Assembly: GCF_041321155.1 (NCBI RefSeq)
Contig: NZ_JBGGWB010000001.1
Location: 2,295,649 to 2,359,648, forward strand
Length of the DNA stretch: 64,000 nt
From: Sphingomonas sp. IW22
GTDB taxonomy: Bacteria; Pseudomonadota; Alphaproteobacteria; Sphingomonadales; Sphingomonadaceae
Reading direction: 5' to 3'
In this document: in pieces, positions 1 to 9,940 of the stretch
Layout of the letters: each line of letters starts with the position of its first letter
How positions within the stretch are numbered: position 1 is the stretch's first letter
Notes under the pieces: model-generated
Told to the model about the DNA's origin: nothing
Databases searched by the model: none
The model's input: only the letters and a program-made list of their open reading frames with translations
Program-made: the position numbers and the translations under genes

Positions 1-320
1 GCCCCAATCAAGATTGCGCGGTCGCGGCTGACTTCGCATTTGCATATAATCAATCCGTTCACCTCTTGAAACCGCCGAAGGAAGACTGACTCCACGTCCC
101 GGTGACGACCTGAGAAGTCGGTCAGGAGGCGTCGCAATTCTTCGCGCAACTCGGCTTCATCGAGCGCAAGCACCCGATCTGCGATGCGTTGTGCGCGCGG
201 ACGATCTCCCTGGTCGAACCCCTTCGGATCCGCCGCTGGGGTGTAAGGCCGAATGACCACGCGCGCTGGATCGGACCGAAGCAACACAGGCAGGCGGGTC
301 ACAAAATCAGCCTTCGACAT
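1..320 (-). CDS. GH130-family glycoside phosphorylase, N-terminal part (runs off left edge)
   Basis: About 106 residues from an ATG at 320, preceded by GGAG at a normal distance; an in-frame ATG at 332 is less well placed. The protein reads RSDPARVVIRPY, then LALDEAELREEL and RHRDVESVFLRRF. These line up with RPDPSRTVVRPF, VALDEAELARQL and NHRDVDAMLLRRF at the start of the complete GH130 protein at 9941-11230. GH130 enzymes phosphorolyse beta-mannosides such as mannosyl-glucose or beta-1,4-mannooligosaccharides, in the cytoplasm. It is the last visible gene of the minus-strand pentose-phosphate operon, 81 bp after the HAD gene. The active site lies outside the window, so substrate is unknown. 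Family assignment rests on similarity to the neighbour. Confidence 0.75.
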   Translation of the reverse strand, partial: MSKADFVTRLPVLLRSDPARVVIRPYTPAADPKGFDQGDRPRAQRIADRVLALDEAELREELRRLLTDFSGRHRDVESVFLRRFQEVNGLIICKCEVSRDRAILIG

Positions 321-401
321 GATGAGCTCCATTGCTGTTGTCTCGCGGCTTCGTCCGCCGGTCGGATAGAATCTCGGTGCGCTTGTTCGGGAAGCCTTTG
401 T

Positions 402-1181
402 TCAGGGCACTGGATCCCCTCGACCATTTGCCTGTGAAGGCCTCAGGCAAGCGATGATCGCCGAGATCGCGGTCCTGGTCTCGGCGACGTCCCGGACTGC
501 GATCGTATCAATCCCCGCCTCACGAACAGGGTTGTCGTTGCCCCCCGGGTAGATCGCGTCGCCGAGGAAGAGCATTTCGGCGAAGGGAACGCCGGCATGC
601 TTGGCTAGCTTGCGCATTCCGTAAGCTTTGTCGATGCCATGACGAGTGATGTCGATCGAGGTTGATCCGCCAATGTTGACCGAGAGATCGTGGAGCGTCG
701 TTCGGAGGGCCGCCTGGAGGCGTTTGCGCTTGGCGAAGTCTGGATCCCACGCGGTCTTTGCGTCGAGGGGAGCGAGCTGCCCGAGCCCGGAAAACGTGAT
801 CTGGCTGCCGCGATCCTCCACTCGTTCGCCCCATATCTGGGTCTCGCGGAGCCCACTCTCGTCGGCTGCCCTGGTTAACGCATCGAGGATGCGGCTGCGC
901 TCTTCTTGCGAGAAGACGTCGGCGTACACGACCTGCCAGCCCTCATCGAAACGGTAGAGCTTGGTACCCGTGGTCGGCATGATGAACAGCTGACGGAGGT
1001 TGGTTTTCCTGGGCAGCCGCGACACGACTTGTGTCTCGAACTGTGGCCAGTCGCCCCCGGAGATCACCGCAACGCGGAGGAGATCGAGAAGCTCGGCAAG
1101 CAACTCGGCCGTCGCTTGGTCGATCGGCTGTTTGCTCTCGGCCAGGGTGCCGTCCAAGTCGAAAGCGATAAGTCGCTTCAT
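402..1181 (-). CDS. HAD-IIB hydrolase (sugar-phosphatase / phosphomannomutase-like)
   Basis: 259 residues. The N-terminus carries the HAD nucleophile motif FDLDGT (Asp8 and Asp10), a second motif VISGG near residue 40, and an acidic motif GDAIYPGGND near residue 205. This is the HAD layout with a type IIB cap, as in trehalose- and sucrose-phosphate phosphatases and eukaryotic-type phosphomannomutases. It probably removes or moves phosphate on a hexose phosphate in the cytoplasm. It lies 54 bp after a second HAD gene and upstream of a GH130 gene, so a role in phosphosugar handling is likely. The exact substrate cannot be read from sequence. Confidence 0.75.
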   Translation of the reverse strand: MKRLIAFDLDGTLAESKQPIDQATAELLAELLDLLRVAVISGGDWPQFETQVVSRLPRKTNLRQLFIMPTTGTKLYRFDEGWQVVYADVFSQEERSRILDALTRAADESGLRETQIWGERVEDRGSQITFSGLGQLAPLDAKTAWDPDFAKRKRLQAALRTTLHDLSVNIGGSTSIDITRHGIDKAYGMRKLAKHAGVPFAEMLFLGDAIYPGGNDNPVREAGIDTIAVRDVAETRTAISAIIACLRPSQANGRGDPVP

Positions 1182-1235
1182 CGGAAAGCTCCACTCATGA
1201 TGCCGTCGTCCGGCGGATCGTTGAAATCGCCTCGC

Positions 1236-2051
1236 TCATGGAGCCGCTTCCGGCAGGATGATCTCGTCTATCGCATGGGCAACGCCGTCCTCCTCGTTCG
1301 ACCGAGTTACCCGGTCAGCGGCGGCCCGGACGGCATCGGGACCCTGTCCCATTGCAATCGAGAGACCTGCGCGCGCGAACATTGGCAGGTCATTGCGCTC
1401 ATCGCCGAGCACGGCGACGTTGGCGAGCGGCACGCCGATCGCGGCAGCTAGTGCGGCGACGCCATCGCCCTTGTTGGCGCGGGGGGCGGTGATGTCGAGA
1501 TAGTAGGGCTGGGAACGTCCGACGGTCGCGTCCCGCCCGAGTGCCGCCGCGATCTCTCCGTCAAGTCGGGCGAGCAGTGCATGATCGTCGCTGACGCCGA
1601 CGATCTTGTCGGGTTGGGCGAGCAGTCCAGCGAAGTCGCCCCTGATGATTGGCTCGATGTTGGCCGCGCGTCGCTCGCGCGGAACATACTCGTTGTCGGT
1701 TGCGCGGGCATACCAGAGGCCGCCTGCGAACAACCACGGCGTGACGGCCGGGTGATCCAGCAGCGCAAGCGCCCGCGCGGCGCATTCGGGCTCGAGCCGG
1801 TCGGCCGAGACGACAGTCCCGTCGGGCTGGACGATCGTGCCTCCATTGAATGCGCCGATGACGCCAGCGAGCTCCAGCCGTTCCGCGATCCACAGCATGC
1901 CGCTGGGCGGGCGGGCGCTGATAAGGCTCACCTCTATGCCGGCCGCCTTGACTCGCCTGAACGCTGAGATCACGCCTTCGGAGAGGCTCTTGTCGCGGCG
2001 GACGAGCGTGCCGTCGATATCGGACACGAGTAGCCGGATGCGCCCGCTCAT
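1236..2051 (-). CDS. Cof-type HAD-IIB phosphatase
   Basis: 271 residues from the ATG at 2051, which overlaps the zwf stop codon as ATGA; an in-frame extension to 2153 lies inside zwf and is unlikely. Motifs seen: VSDIDGT near residue 10 (nucleophile aspartates), SARP near 45, and LGDERNDLPMF near 210, the usual GDxxND metal-binding motif of Cof-type HADs. Members dephosphorylate sugar phosphates, FMN or related metabolites. Translational coupling to zwf suggests a task in sugar-phosphate control or damage clearance. Distinct in sequence from the HAD gene that follows. Confidence 0.8.
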   Translation of the reverse strand: MSGRIRLLVSDIDGTLVRRDKSLSEGVISAFRRVKAAGIEVSLISARPPSGMLWIAERLELAGVIGAFNGGTIVQPDGTVVSADRLEPECAARALALLDHPAVTPWLFAGGLWYARATDNEYVPRERRAANIEPIIRGDFAGLLAQPDKIVGVSDDHALLARLDGEIAAALGRDATVGRSQPYYLDITAPRANKGDGVAALAAAIGVPLANVAVLGDERNDLPMFARAGLSIAMGQGPDAVRAAADRVTRSNEEDGVAHAIDEIILPEAAP

Positions 2052-3478
2052 CCGAGGCGATGCCAGCGTCGGTGCGAGCGGTGCATCAGCGCGTCCGCAC
2101 TTTCGGGGCCGGCGCTGCCCGCAGCATATTCCTCCGGAGTGCCCTGAGCCCACACATCGAGGAGCGGCTGCACCGCGCGCCAGCCACCTTCGATCTCGCC
2201 GGCCCGCTGGAACAGCGTCTGGTCGCCGGTTAGCACGTCGTAGAGCAAGGTCTCGTAACCAGTCTGGTGGCCGACCTCGAAATGGTCCTTGTAGCGGAAG
2301 TCCATGGTGACGGGCGCGGTGTTCACGACGGGCCCCGGCCGCTTGACCACAAACTCAAGGCTGATGCCCTCATCCGGTTGGATTTGCATGACGAGGCGGT
2401 TGGGGGGCAGTCGATCCACCACCGTCTCTCGGAACAGCGCCAGTGGCACGTCACGGAACTGGACCACGATCTCGGTATCGCGTGTCGGCATCGCCTTACC
2501 GGTGCGTAGATAAAAAGGCACGCCCGACCATCGCCAGGTCTCCACGTGCACCTTGAGCGCGGCGAAGGTCTCGGTGCGGCTGGCGGGATCGACGTCCGGT
2601 TCGGCGAGGTAAGCGGGTACTGCCACGCCGGCTACGCTGCCGGCTGCATAGCGGCCGCGAATTGCCTCTGCCGGATCGATCGGACGGATCGCGGCGATGA
2701 CCTTCCCCTTCTCGATACGGATTGCCTCGGCATCGAAGCTGATCGGCGGCTCCATCCCGATCATCGCCAGCAGCTGAAAGAGGTGATTGGGCACCATGTC
2801 GCGCAATGCGCCGGTGCCGTCGTAGAATTTGCCGCGCGTACCGACAGTCACTGCCTCGGCGGCGGTGATCTGGACATGATCGACGTAGCGGTTGTTCCAG
2901 ACGGCTTCGATCATGGTGTTGCCGAAGCGTGCGACCATGATGTTCTGCACGGTCTCCCTTCCCAGGAAATGATCGATCCGGTAGATCTGATCCTCGCTCG
3001 CTCGGGCCAGGATCCGGCTGTTGAGCGCATGCGCCGAGGCAAGGTCGGTGCCGAACGGCTTTTCGATCACGATGCGGCGGAAGCCATTAGTCTCGTTGAG
3101 CAGCCCCGCTTCGCCGAGCTGATCGACGACGGTCCCGAAGAAGTTCGGTGCGGTGGCGAGGTAGAAGACCGCGTTGCCGGTGAGTTGGGTGCCGAGCGCC
3201 TGGTACGTGGCGGTGTCGGCGAAATCGCCCCGCAAATAGCGGATACGGTCGCGGAGCTTCCGCCAAGCGGCATCGTCCTCCACGAAATCGTCGAGCGCCT
3301 GGCGCAGATGTTCGTCGTCGCCGTCGTGATGGCTGATGCCGAGAAGCGTCATGTCATCGGCGAGCAACCCGGCCCGGACGAGGTTGACGAGCGCGGGTAC
3401 CAGCAACCGGCGGGTGAGGTCCCCTCGTGCCCCGAAGATGACGAAGGTTGCAGGGGGTGCAGCCGGAGCATTGCTCAT
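2048..3478 (-). CDS. zwf: glucose-6-phosphate 1-dehydrogenase
   Basis: 476 residues, about the usual family length. It oxidises glucose 6-phosphate to 6-phosphogluconolactone with NAD(P)+, the entry to the oxidative pentose-phosphate and Entner-Doudoroff routes. The N-terminus has the dinucleotide-binding motif [10 protein letters not shown], followed by IEKPFG and the diagnostic substrate-binding motif RIDHFLGRE near residue 170 (family RIDHYLGKE). The ATG at 3478 overlaps the gnd stop as ATGA and its own stop overlaps the next HAD gene, so it is translationally coupled on both sides. No 6-phosphogluconolactonase gene is visible in the operon. Confidence 0.96.
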   Translation of the reverse strand: MSNAPAAPPATFVIFGARGDLTRRLLVPALVNLVRAGLLADDMTLLGISHHDGDDEHLRQALDDFVEDDAAWRKLRDRIRYLRGDFADTATYQALGTQLTGNAVFYLATAPNFFGTVVDQLGEAGLLNETNGFRRIVIEKPFGTDLASAHALNSRILARASEDQIYRIDHFLGRETVQNIMVARFGNTMIEAVWNNRYVDHVQITAAEAVTVGTRGKFYDGTGALRDMVPNHLFQLLAMIGMEPPISFDAEAIRIEKGKVIAAIRPIDPAEAIRGRYAAGSVAGVAVPAYLAEPDVDPASRTETFAALKVHVETWRWSGVPFYLRTGKAMPTRDTEIVVQFRDVPLALFRETVVDRLPPNRLVMQIQPDEGISLEFVVKRPGPVVNTAPVTMDFRYKDHFEVGHQTGYETLLYDVLTGDQTLFQRAGEIEGGWRAVQPLLDVWAQGTPEEYAAGSAGPESADALMHRSHRRWHRLG

Positions 3479-4458
3479 TGTGGCACCTCGACATGTCCGC
3501 CGAAGCCGAACCGCATCGCCGAGAGGAGCTTGTCGCCGAAGGTCGTGTCGACCCGGCTGCGGTAGCGCGCGAACAGCGCCGCGGAGAGGACGTAGGCGGG
3601 GACCGCTTCCTCCATTGCCGCCTCAATCGTCCAGTGACCCTCGCCCGAATCCGCGACTTGGCCGGAGAATTGCTCAAGCATCTGGTCTTTCGCGAGCGCC
3701 GCGGCCGACAAGTCGAGCAGCCAGGATGAAATGACGCTACCGCGGCGCCAGACTTCGGCGATGTCGGTGAGGTTGAGATCGAAGCGCTCGTCTTCCGGTA
3801 GTTTGTAGGAGGATTTGCCCTTCAGGATGTCGAACCCCTCAGCATAGGCCTGCATCAGGCCATATTCGATGCCGTTGTGGACCATCTTGACGAAGTGGCC
3901 CGAACCCGCGGGACCGGTGTGTATATAGCCTTTTTCGGCGCGTGGGTCCTCGTTGGGGTCGCCGCGCTCCGGCGTGCGTGGGATCGTGCCCTGGCCTGGT
4001 GCCAGTGCCTCGAAGAGGGGATCAAGGCTGTCGAGAGTCGCGACATCGCCGCCGATCATCATGCAATAGCCGCGCTCGAGGCCCCACACACCGCCTGAGG
4101 TGCCCACATCGACATAGTGGAGTCCTTTCATCGCGCACAGCTTCGCCCGGCGGATGTCGTCCTTGTAAAAGCTGTTGCCGCCGTCGATGATGATGTCGCC
4201 TGGAGCGGCCAAGCCCATCAGTGTCGCGATCGTGCTCTCCGTAGGCGGCCCCGCCGGCAGCATAACCCAGAAGATTCGCGGGCTCTCGAGCTTGTCGGCG
4301 ACCTCCTCAAGCGAGGCGGCGGCGGTTGCGCCTTCGCTCGCCAGCTTTTCCACCGCCGGAGCGTTCCGATCGAAGGCGACGATCTCGTGACCGCCGCGCA
4401 TCAGCCGGCGCGCTATATTGGCTCCCATCCTGCCCAGGCCGATCATCGCGAGACGCAT
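3475..4458 (-). CDS. gnd: 6-phosphogluconate dehydrogenase, decarboxylating, short form
   Basis: 327 residues against about 470 for the E. coli type, so it belongs to the short bacterial class, often NAD-preferring. It converts 6-phosphogluconate to ribulose 5-phosphate with release of CO2. Seen: the N-terminal Rossmann motif [25 protein letters not shown] near residue 95, a TSGGVWG motif near 122 and the catalytic-region motif [15 protein letters not shown] near 185. It sits between tal-pgi (11 bp upstream) and zwf (4 bp overlap), which gives the operon both oxidative dehydrogenases of the pathway. Confidence 0.95.
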   Translation of the reverse strand: MRLAMIGLGRMGANIARRLMRGGHEIVAFDRNAPAVEKLASEGATAAASLEEVADKLESPRIFWVMLPAGPPTESTIATLMGLAAPGDIIIDGGNSFYKDDIRRAKLCAMKGLHYVDVGTSGGVWGLERGYCMMIGGDVATLDSLDPLFEALAPGQGTIPRTPERGDPNEDPRAEKGYIHTGPAGSGHFVKMVHNGIEYGLMQAYAEGFDILKGKSSYKLPEDERFDLNLTDIAEVWRRGSVISSWLLDLSAAALAKDQMLEQFSGQVADSGEGHWTIEAAMEEAVPAYVLSAALFARYRSRVDTTFGDKLLSAMRFGFGGHVEVPQ

Positions 4459-4469
4459 GCGCTGTATCC

Positions 4470-7277
4470 TTAATTCTGGGCTGCCGCGACGACCGCCGCG
4501 CGCAAGGCTTCCATTCCGCCGCCGCCCTTCTTCAGGTGGACGCGCAGAACGCGCCGGCCGCGCGCGGCCAGAACGTCCATGTCGCCGCGCGCCTGCGCGA
4601 TCTGGACGGTGCCGAAGCTGGCCTTCCTGCCAGGAATCGCGAGATCGGGATCGGGATCGCGCGTAATCGTCAGAAACGCGCCGCTCGCCGGGCCGCCTTT
4701 ATAGGCCTGCCCCGTCGAATGGAGGAAGCGCGGCCCGAAGCCCGCGACCGTCGCCACCCCTTTGGCATCTCGCACCGCTACCCGGATGGCAGCGATGCTC
4801 GCCGCGTTCGCCTCGTCGCGCTCCACAAATCCGAGGAACCCGGCATAATCGCCGGGCACGAGGCTTGCGAAATGCATCCGCAGCAGCGCGGTCGGCTCGG
4901 CTGAACCCAAGGCGCTGTCGCCTGCGGCGAAGATGGCAAAATCGGAATCCTCCGTAACGGCTGTCTCCGGTTCCAGGGCATCGGACGCCTCATAGGCATC
5001 CACCAGCTTGCGCGTGGCGATCTTGGCATCCTCCACGTCCGGCTGGTCGAACGGATCGACGCCGATCACCGCCCCCGCGATCGCGGTGGCTATCTCCCAG
5101 CGGAAGAATTCCTGCCCGATCAGTTCCCGGCTAGCCACATAAATGGTCACCAGCGGCTGTCCGGCATCGCTTAGCGCCTTCAACTGCGCTTCCAGGCCTG
5201 CGTCGCTGTCGCCTTCCAGGTGGAAATGGACGAACAGCCGGTCGCTCCCGTAGCTTGCCGGAGCGCCGACCGGTTCCAGGTCCACCGGCACGACGCCCTT
5301 GCCCCGCTTACCGGTCGATTCTGCCAGCAACTGCTCCAGCCACGCGCCGAACGGCTCCAGGCCCTTGGACGGCAGAATAGTGAGCTTGTCGCGCCCCGCC
5401 ACCGCCGCCTCGCCGATGATCGCGCCCAGCCGGAAGCCCGGGTTGAGGGCGGGCGGCACATCGGCCCCGCAGGCAAACACCATCGCCGCGGTCGACTCGA
5501 AGAAAGCGTGGGTGTCAATTCCCATCACCGCCGCCGGCACCATCCCGAACGCCGACAGCACCGAATAGCGCCCACCGATCGCCGGATCGCCGGGCACGAT
5601 CATCGCGAAACGGTCCGCCTTGGCCGAAGTCTCCAACTTCGAGCCCGGATCGGTGACCGCGACGAAGCGATCGCCATCCTCGCCCGACAGATCCCAGAAA
5701 AAGGCGCGCAGCAGCTCGGGCTCCATCGTCGAGCCCGACTTCGACGAGACGATGAACAAGGTATTCGTGGGATCGATCGCCGCGGTGACGGTCGCGATCT
5801 GTCCTGGGTCGGTCGTGTCGAGCACGTGCAGCTTCGGACTACCGGGTTTGCAACCCAGGATCAGCGACAGCACCTCGGGCCCGAGGCTCGATCCGCCCAT
5901 GCCCAGCAGCACCGCGTCCTTGTACGATTTCGCCTTGTCGGTCAGCTGCATCAGCTGATCCGGATCGACCTGCTGCCCGTGCGCCGCGGAGAGCCAGCCG
6001 AGCCACTTAGCCTCGTCCTTGCCGGTCCACAGCGTCGCGTCGCCCTGCCAGAAGCGCCGGCCCCAGCCAGCCGCGCGCGCCGTCTCCAGCCGCGCCTCGA
6101 CCGCCTTTTCCAATCCCTCGGGGAGGGCAGCCGTCATGCGGTTCTGCTGATTGCCCAGGAACGCCTCGCGCTTGCCGGCCACGGCGCCAAGCAGCGAGTC
6201 CGCCGCGTCCGCGAACAGGCGCACGCCATTCGTCACGAGTCCCGCCGTCACGTCGCCCAGCTTAAGCCCCAGCCGCTCGGCCTCCACCAGCAGGTGGCGC
6301 GCAGCCTCGACATCTTCGGTCAGCGTCTGATGCGGAGTGCCGCGGTCGCGAAACGCGTCCATCGTCTTGGGCGGCATAGTGTTGACCGTATCCGGCCCGA
6401 TCAGCGTGTCGATGTAGAGCGTGTCGGGATAGGCGGGATCCTTCGTGCCGGTCGACGCCCACAGCAGGCGCTGCGGCATCGCGCCCTTGGCGGCGAGCGC
6501 GTGCCAGCGGTCGGACGCGATCATCTCCTGATACCAGGCGTAGGCGACCTTGGCGTTCGCGATCGCCACCTTGCCGCGGAGCTCTTTCAGCGCCTCTGCC
6601 TCGGCATCGCCCGCCTTCACCCGCTCGTCGATCGCCTTGTCAATCTGCGCGTCGATGCGGCTGACGAAGAAGCTGGCGACGCTGGCGATCCGGTCGATCG
6701 GCTTGCCCGCCTTCGCCCGCGCCTCGAGCCCCGCCAGATACGCCTCGGCCACCGCCTGATAGGCCCCGAGCGAGAACAGCAGCGTGACGTTGATGTTGAT
6801 GCCCTCCGCGATCAGTCGGCAGATCGCGGGGATGCCGGCCTTTGTGGCAGGCACCTTCACCATCAGGTTCGGCTCACCGACGGCCGCCCACAGGCGCTCC
6901 GCCTCCTCGATCGTCGCATCGGTGCTGTTGGCGAGATAAGGCGAGACCTCGAGGCTGACATAGCCGTCCTTGCCCTCGAGGCGATCATAGACCGTCCGCA
7001 GATCGGCCGCCGCCGCCTTGATGTCGGCGATCGCCTGGCTTTCATAGGTGTCCGCCACGCTCGCATCGGCCTTGCCGAGGAATTCGGTGAAGCCGGCGTC
7101 ATAGGCGTCGCCATGGCCCATCGCCTTCTCGAAGATCGAAGGGTTGGAGGTGACGCCGGTGAGCCCATCCTCCTCGATGAGCTTGCGCAGCCCGCCTTGG
7201 CTCAAAAACTTGCGATCGACAAAATCGAGCCAGACGGCCTGACCCGCTTCGCTGAGTTGCTTCAACCGGCTGGTCAT
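4470..7277 (-). CDS. tal-pgi: bifunctional transaldolase / glucose-6-phosphate isomerase
   Basis: 935 residues, a natural fusion known from sphingomonads and some other bacteria. Residues 1 to about 370 are transaldolase ([13 protein letters not shown] near the start; the Schiff-base lysine region [11 protein letters not shown] near 140). From about residue 380 onward is phosphoglucose isomerase ([11 protein letters not shown] near 505). It interconverts sedoheptulose 7-phosphate plus glyceraldehyde 3-phosphate with erythrose 4-phosphate plus fructose 6-phosphate, then isomerises fructose 6-phosphate to glucose 6-phosphate for Zwf, so it closes the oxidative pentose-phosphate cycle. Its ATG at 7277 overlaps the tkt stop as ATGA. 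No internal frameshift is seen. Confidence 0.95.
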   Translation of the reverse strand: MTSRLKQLSEAGQAVWLDFVDRKFLSQGGLRKLIEEDGLTGVTSNPSIFEKAMGHGDAYDAGFTEFLGKADASVADTYESQAIADIKAAAADLRTVYDRLEGKDGYVSLEVSPYLANSTDATIEEAERLWAAVGEPNLMVKVPATKAGIPAICRLIAEGININVTLLFSLGAYQAVAEAYLAGLEARAKAGKPIDRIASVASFFVSRIDAQIDKAIDERVKAGDAEAEALKELRGKVAIANAKVAYAWYQEMIASDRWHALAAKGAMPQRLLWASTGTKDPAYPDTLYIDTLIGPDTVNTMPPKTMDAFRDRGTPHQTLTEDVEAARHLLVEAERLGLKLGDVTAGLVTNGVRLFADAADSLLGAVAGKREAFLGNQQNRMTAALPEGLEKAVEARLETARAAGWGRRFWQGDATLWTGKDEAKWLGWLSAAHGQQVDPDQLMQLTDKAKSYKDAVLLGMGGSSLGPEVLSLILGCKPGSPKLHVLDTTDPGQIATVTAAIDPTNTLFIVSSKSGSTMEPELLRAFFWDLSGEDGDRFVAVTDPGSKLETSAKADRFAMIVPGDPAIGGRYSVLSAFGMVPAAVMGIDTHAFFESTAAMVFACGADVPPALNPGFRLGAIIGEAAVAGRDKLTILPSKGLEPFGAWLEQLLAESTGKRGKGVVPVDLEPVGAPASYGSDRLFVHFHLEGDSDAGLEAQLKALSDAGQPLVTIYVASRELIGQEFFRWEIATAIAGAVIGVDPFDQPDVEDAKIATRKLVDAYEASDALEPETAVTEDSDFAIFAAGDSALGSAEPTALLRMHFASLVPGDYAGFLGFVERDEANAASIAAIRVAVRDAKGVATVAGFGPRFLHSTGQAYKGGPASGAFLTITRDPDPDLAIPGRKASFGTVQIAQARGDMDVLAARGRRVLRVHLKKGGGGMEALRAAVVAAAQN

Positions 7278-9364
7278 CTGTTCTTCTCGATCAGGTCGCG
7301 CGCCACGGCGCAGATATTGTCGACGTTGAAGCCGTATTTCTCCTGCAGCTTGGCAAGCGGGGCGGAGGCGCCAAACGTCTTCATCGTGATCGTGCCGCCA
7401 TCATGGCCGACATAGCGATCCCACCCCATGGAACCGGCCTGCTCCACCGCGAGGCGCGCGCGCACCGCATTGGGTAACACCGTCTCACGATAGGCATGGT
7501 CCTGCTTCTCGAACAGGTACCAGCTCGGCAGCGATACCACGCGGGACTTAAGCCCCTCGGCGACCAGCTTCTCGTGCGCGGCGACCACCATCGGCAGCTC
7601 GCTGCCGGTGCCGATCAAAATCACGTCGGGATCGCCGTCCTCCACATCCGCGAGGATATAGCCGCCCCGCTCCAGCCCGTTGGCGGACGCATATTTCTCG
7701 CGGTCGAGCGTCTGGATCGCCTGGCGGGAGAAAATCAGCGCGGTCGGTTCGCGGGTATGTGATAGCGCGACTTTCCACGCCATCGCCACCTCGTTGGCAT
7801 CGCCCGGCCGGATTGTGTCGAGCCCCGGGATCGCCCGCAGCGTTGCCAGATGCTCGATCGGCTGGTGGGTCGGCCCATCCTCGCCCACGCCGATGCTGTC
7901 GTGGGTGAAAACGAACACCACCGGCAATTCCATGATCGCCGCCAGCCGGATCGGCGCGCGCATATAATCGGCGAAGACCAGGAAGGTGCCGGTGTACGAA
8001 CGCAGGTAACGCAGCGCCATGCCGTTCGCGATCGATCCCATCGCATGTTCGCGCACGCCGAAATGCATGTTGCGGCCGGAATAATCGTCTCGCTCAAAGG
8101 TGCCCGCACCCTGGAAGGTGAGGTTCGTCTTGGTCGAGGGGGCGAGATCGGCCGAGCCGCCGATCAGCAGCGGTATACGCGGGGCGATGGCGTTGAGGAC
8201 CGTGCCACCGCTGTCGCGCGAGGCAAGGCCCTTGGGATCGGCCGGGAAGCTCGGGATGTCGGAATCCCAGCCATCCGGCAGCTTGCCCTGGAGCAGTAGG
8301 GCCAATTCGGCGGCTTCGGCGGGGAAGCTCTCGCGGTAGCGGGCGAACATCGCCTCCCACGCCTCGCGCGCCGGCTTGCCCCGGCTGGACACGGCGGCGT
8401 TGAAGTCCTCCGCCACGCCATCCGGCACGAAGAACTGCGCATCCTCCGGCCAGCCATAGGCTCGCTTGGTCGCGCGGACATTCTCCACGCCCAGCGGCTC
8501 GCCGTGCGCCTTCTCGCTGCCGGCCCTGGGGCTGCCCCAGCCGATGACCGAATTGACGACGATGAAGGTCGGCCGGTCCTCCGTCGCGCGGAATGTCTTC
8601 AGTGCCTCCGCGAAGACGGCGGTGTCGTTCGCGTCGTCGACGTGGATGACGTTCCAGCCATAGCCCTCGAACCGCTGGCCGACATCTTCGGTGAAGGCGA
8701 GCTTGGTCGATCCCTCGATCGAGATGTGGTTGTTGTCGTAGATCCAGCACAGGTTGGAGAGCGCGAGGTGGCCGGCGACTGACGCTGCCTCGCCCGAAAC
8801 GCCTTCCATCATGTCGCCATCGCCGCACAGCACATAGATGTCGTGATCGAATAGGTCGAAGCCGTCGCGATTGAAGCGGGAGGCGAGCACACGCTCGGCA
8901 ATCGCCATGCCGACCGAATTGCCACAACCCTGACCGAGCGGGCCGGTAGTCGTTTCGACCCCGCTGGTCATGCGATACTCGGGATGGCCAGGGGTCTTCG
9001 ATCCCAATTGCCGGAACTGCTTGATGTCGTCGAGACTGACCGCGGGCTTACCCGTCAGCTTTCCGTCAGCATCGATCTCCTTCACCCCCGCCAGATGCAG
9101 TACGGCATAGAGCAGCATCGAGGCGTGGCCGACCGAAAGAAGGAAGCAATCGCGGTTCGGCCAATTTGGGGTGTCCGGATCATAGCGCATGAAGTCTCGC
9201 CACAGCGTATAGACCACCGGCGCGAGCCCCATCGGCGTGCCTGGATGGCCCGAATTGGCCTTCTGCACGGCATCCATCGCCAGCGTGCGGATGGTGTCGA
9301 TCGCGAGTCTTTCCCTCGATCCGTCCTCATGCGATGGCTGTGCCGACGCCGTTGTACCGGGCAT
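7274..9364 (-). CDS. tkt: transketolase
   Basis: 696 residues from the ATG at 9364; GAGGAGG lies just upstream, although the spacing is short, and a longer frame to 9415 lacks such a site. It is a thiamine-diphosphate enzyme that moves two-carbon units between ketoses and aldoses. Seen: SGHPGTPMGLAP near residue 40, the ThDP-binding stretch GDGDMMEGVSGEA near 160 with a downstream NN, HDSIGVGEDGPTHQP near 470 and a final transketolase C-terminal domain. It is the first gene of the pentose-phosphate operon; an FNR-type site lies about 106 bp upstream of this start. Confidence 0.95.
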   Translation of the reverse strand: MPGTTASAQPSHEDGSRERLAIDTIRTLAMDAVQKANSGHPGTPMGLAPVVYTLWRDFMRYDPDTPNWPNRDCFLLSVGHASMLLYAVLHLAGVKEIDADGKLTGKPAVSLDDIKQFRQLGSKTPGHPEYRMTSGVETTTGPLGQGCGNSVGMAIAERVLASRFNRDGFDLFDHDIYVLCGDGDMMEGVSGEAASVAGHLALSNLCWIYDNNHISIEGSTKLAFTEDVGQRFEGYGWNVIHVDDANDTAVFAEALKTFRATEDRPTFIVVNSVIGWGSPRAGSEKAHGEPLGVENVRATKRAYGWPEDAQFFVPDGVAEDFNAAVSSRGKPAREAWEAMFARYRESFPAEAAELALLLQGKLPDGWDSDIPSFPADPKGLASRDSGGTVLNAIAPRIPLLIGGSADLAPSTKTNLTFQGAGTFERDDYSGRNMHFGVREHAMGSIANGMALRYLRSYTGTFLVFADYMRAPIRLAAIMELPVVFVFTHDSIGVGEDGPTHQPIEHLATLRAIPGLDTIRPGDANEVAMAWKVALSHTREPTALIFSRQAIQTLDREKYASANGLERGGYILADVEDGDPDVILIGTGSELPMVVAAHEKLVAEGLKSRVVSLPSWYLFEKQDHAYRETVLPNAVRARLAVEQAGSMGWDRYVGHDGGTITMKTFGASAPLAKLQEKYGFNVDNICAVARDLIEKNR

Positions 9365-9469
9365 ATACCTCCTCGCGATCCCTTTGTTCGACGCACGTGC
9401 ACAGCACGACTCCATCCGAAGGACGCTCGCTGCGCCTGCCGAAGATTGGCGTGGCGACAGGTCGCGTCA

Positions 9470-9483
9470 TTGACGCAGATCAA
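9470..9483. promoter_or_regulatory. FNR/FixK-type operator upstream of tkt operon
   Basis: TTGACGCAGATCAA is an inverted repeat with the FNR-family layout TTGA(T/C)-N4-(A/G)TCAA. The flanking bases are shared with copies at 15373 and 20120 (core GCGTCATTGACGCAGATC). It lies about 106 bp upstream of the tkt start codon. Seen: the sequence and its repetition. Inferred: activation under low oxygen by the FNR-like protein at 20676-21374. Confidence 0.75.
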
Positions 9484-9607
9484 AGCGTGACATTGCGGGC
9501 GAGGCAACGGGTGAACAAGCTGCCGCACACCATCGGATGGCCGACCGACAATGCAGCTGCTACACCGCGCACGATACCAGGCGCTTCGTCCGCGACATCT
9601 TGCTCAC

Positions 9608-9844
9608 ACGGACCACGCCCGTCGAAAGCCCGCAGAGAAACGGCCATTGCTGGGGCTTTCGTCCGCACGCTCAAGCGTGGCTACGCCCAGGTCATCCTGC
9701 GTCCCGGCGTCGCCGGCGTCATCGGGCGGCTGCCCGCCTGGCTCGATCACTGCAATCGCGGGCATTCGCATCGCGCACTCGCCTACCGGGCGCTTCGCGA
9801 GTTTATCGAACGCTCGATCGGAGAGAACCTGTCCGGCCTTTAGG
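9608..9844 (+). pseudogene. IS3-family transposase C-terminal remnant
   Basis: The final stretch reads AFVRTLKRGYAQV, LPAWLDHCNRGHSHRALAYR and ALREFIERS, which match the C-terminal end of IS3-group integrase-type transposases (family AFVRTFKRDYV, HYNEVHPHKALGYRSPREF). The preceding VESPQRNG lies in another frame, so there is at least one frameshift. The catalytic D, D and most of the fold are missing. The scrap lies between the tkt promoter and the GH130 gene and marks an old insertion or deletion at the operon boundary. Confidence 0.7.
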
Positions 9845-9940
9845 GGAGAACAACAGTGAGCTGTCACGAATGATTTGATGCGGTGGAAGGCTCCGCGCAT
9901 CAACGTAGCCGTGCAATGGATCGAGATCAGGTGAAGCCGC

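Noticed and set aside
5220-7415. Open frame of 731 codons on the plus strand
   Set aside because: It is antisense to the well-conserved tal-pgi gene, rich in Arg and His as expected of a GC-rich shadow frame, and has no recognisable domain.
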